Position numbers and translations under genes: made by a program
Assembly: GCA_947449305.1 (NCBI GenBank)
Contig: CANFRA010000003.1
Location: forward strand, 1-59,189
Origin: Burkholderiaceae bacterium
GTDB lineage: Bacteria > Pseudomonadota > Gammaproteobacteria > Burkholderiales > Burkholderiaceae
Direction: 5' to 3'
Length of the DNA: 59,189 nucleotides
In this document: positions 58,026-59,189 of the stretch, in pieces
How the letters are laid out: every line of letters begins with the position of its first letter
How positions within the stretch are numbered: position 1 is the stretch's first letter
Notes under the pieces: model-generated
Told to the model about the DNA's origin: nothing
The model's database searches: none
Seen by the model: only the letters and a program-made list of their open reading frames with translations

Positions 58026-59189
58026 GATGCCTTTACTGCAGTTGAAGAAGTCTTATGGCCATGCTTATTACGATAACGCTCTAGAAAACGAGCAAGGCGA
58101 CCAATCGCCTCAGTCAGCACATCTTCGTGAGGTAAGAACACTACGCGGAAGTGATCAGGCTTACCCCAATTAAAACCAGAGCCCTGCACTAACAAGACTT
58201 TTTCTTCTTTGAGGAGATCGGCAACAAACTGTTGGTCATCTTTAATTGGATAAATCTCAGAATCTAACTTTGGAAATAAATACAAAGCAGATTTTGGTTT
58301 AACGCAAGTAACACCAGGAATATCAGTGATGAGCTTCCATGCAAGATCGCGTTGTTTTGCTAAGCGACCGCCCTCACCTACCAAGTCGTCAATACTTTGG
58401 TAACCACCTAGCGCTGTTTGAATCGCGTACTGACCCGGCACGTTTGCACACAAGCGCATCGAAGCCAACATATTGAGACCTTCGATATAGTCACGCACCA
58501 TTTCTTTATCGCCTGAAACTACCATCCAGCCAGCGCGGTAGCCGCAGGAACGATAGTTCTTGGATAGACCATTAAAAGTAATAGTAACCACATCAGTAGA
58601 CAAAGATGCGAGAGAAATATGCTTCTCAGCGTCATACAACATCTTGTCATAAATCTCATCAGCGAACAAAATCAACCCATGCTCACGAGCGATTTTCACC
58701 ATCTCTAGCAATACTTCTTTGGAATAAATTGCGCCAGTTGGATTGTTGGGATTAATCACCACAATCGCTTTGGTGCGCGGCGTAATTTTTTTGCGCAGAT
58801 CATTTAAGTCTGGCGCCCAATCTTGAGACTCATCACAAAGATAGTGAACTGGTGTACCGCTAGATAAACTCACGGCAGCAGTCCAAAGTGGATAGTCAGG
58901 AGCAGGCACCAATACCTCATCACCGTCATTGAGTAATGCATTCATTGAAAGCACGATGAGTTCAGAAACGCCATTACCGGTATAAACATCATCTAGCGCT
59001 ACACCTTGGATGCCTTTTTCTTGGCAATACTGCATGATGGCTTTGCGAGCAGCAAAGATACCTTTGGAATCAGAATAGGCAGAGGCATTGCTCAAATTAC
59101 GAATCATGTCCAACTGAATTTCTTCAGGAGGATCAAAACCGAAAACCCCTACGTTTCCGATGTTTAATTTGATGATTTTGTGACCTTCT
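58022..59189 (-). CDS. alaA: Alanine aminotransferase AlaA-like, 5' end cut by window edge
   Basis: PLP aminotransferase (fold type I) making alanine from pyruvate and glutamate. The visible 388 or so residues begin within the N-terminal part (GHKIIKLNIGNVGVFGFDPP) and contain NPNNPTGA and the PLP lysine region TFNGLSKNYRSCGYRAGW. The frame is open to the last base of the window, so the true start lies outside; an internal ATG at 59113 is not the start. Strong likeness to E. coli AlaA (LCDESQDW, IEGLNMLASMRLCANVP). First visible gene of alaA-hom-thrC. Confidence 0.92.
   Translation of the reverse strand, partial: EGHKIIKLNIGNVGVFGFDPPEEIQLDMIRNLSNASAYSDSKGIFAARKAIMQYCQEKGIQGVALDDVYTGNGVSELIVLSMNALLNDGDEVLVPAPDYPLWTAAVSLSSGTPVHYLCDESQDWAPDLNDLRKKITPRTKAIVVINPNNPTGAIYSKEVLLEMVKIAREHGLILFADEIYDKMLYDAEKHISLASLSTDVVTITFNGLSKNYRSCGYRAGWMVVSGDKEMVRDYIEGLNMLASMRLCANVPGQYAIQTALGGYQSIDDLVGEGGRLAKQRDLAWKLITDIPGVTCVKPKSALYLFPKLDSEIYPIKDDQQFVADLLKEEKVLLVQGSGFNWGKPDHFRVVFLPHEDVLTEAIGRLARFLERYRNKHGHKTSSTAVKAS

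Overview
The window looks like chromosome of a planktonic betaproteobacterium of the Burkholderiaceae, most like Polynucleobacter. The evidence is the moderate GC content, very tight gene spacing with many ATGA or 8-nt start/stop overlaps, and the family-level resemblance of nearly every protein (dapDE, prmB/radA, ComEC-TatD-LolDC, RecJ-PrfB-LysS, isc, PhaZ, AlaA-Hom-ThrC). I see no insertion sequence, phage, CRISPR array or rRNA. One tRNA gene is present, the initiator tRNA-fMet.

Layout. 1-3.1 kb (+): lysine/diaminopimelate genes dapD-dapE, then prmB. 3.1-6.9 kb (-): kup, a small exported protein and radA. 7.1 kb (+): tRNA-fMet with its own promoter and terminator. 7.2-13.5 kb (-): two lipoproteins, comEC, tatD, lolD and lolC. 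13.6-19.9 kb (+): a COG4255-like gene, recJ, prfB (with the classical programmed +1 frameshift), lysS and fpr. 19.9-27.0 kb (-): an organosulfonate block, read slcC-comC-suyA-suyB-gntR-yeiH and then soxC with a cytochrome c. 27.2 kb (+): a lone TctC-type binding protein. 28.2-33.6 kb (-): an operon for a succinate dehydrogenase/fumarate reductase-like complex, a two-subunit class I fumarase and a TauE/SafE exporter, with a divergent LysR regulator. 34.8-40.1 kb (-): the complete isc iron-sulfur operon with two IscR-like boxes in front of iscR. 40.3-42.4 kb (-): uvrB. 42.6-46.9 kb (+): tyrB-like aminotransferase, intracellular PHA depolymerase, soluble RnfB-like ferredoxin, nth and a DUF1841 gene. 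46.9-52.9 kb (-): HIT protein, isocitrate lyase, an MFS carrier and clpB (with a sigma32-like promoter). 53.0-59.2 kb: a GIY-YIG gene (+), then moaE, moaD, moeA, thrC, hom and alaA (-), the last cut by the window edge.

The most distinctive content is 19.9-28.9 kb. The genes make up a plausible complete route for sulfolactate: uptake (TctC protein), interconversion of the two enantiomers through sulfopyruvate by two unrelated dehydrogenases (SlcC, ComC), desulfonation to pyruvate plus sulfite (SuyAB), and disposal of sulfite by export (YeiH, TauE) or oxidation to sulfate (SoxC-like molybdoenzyme with a SoxD-like monohaem lipoprotein). A GntR/UTRA gene sits inside the operon, and a perfect 17-bp palindrome abuts the slcC start codon. 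The neighbouring fumarase/flavoprotein operon carries one of the exporters, and its flavoprotein has Cys where the covalent-FAD histidine normally lies, so its true substrate and direction are open.
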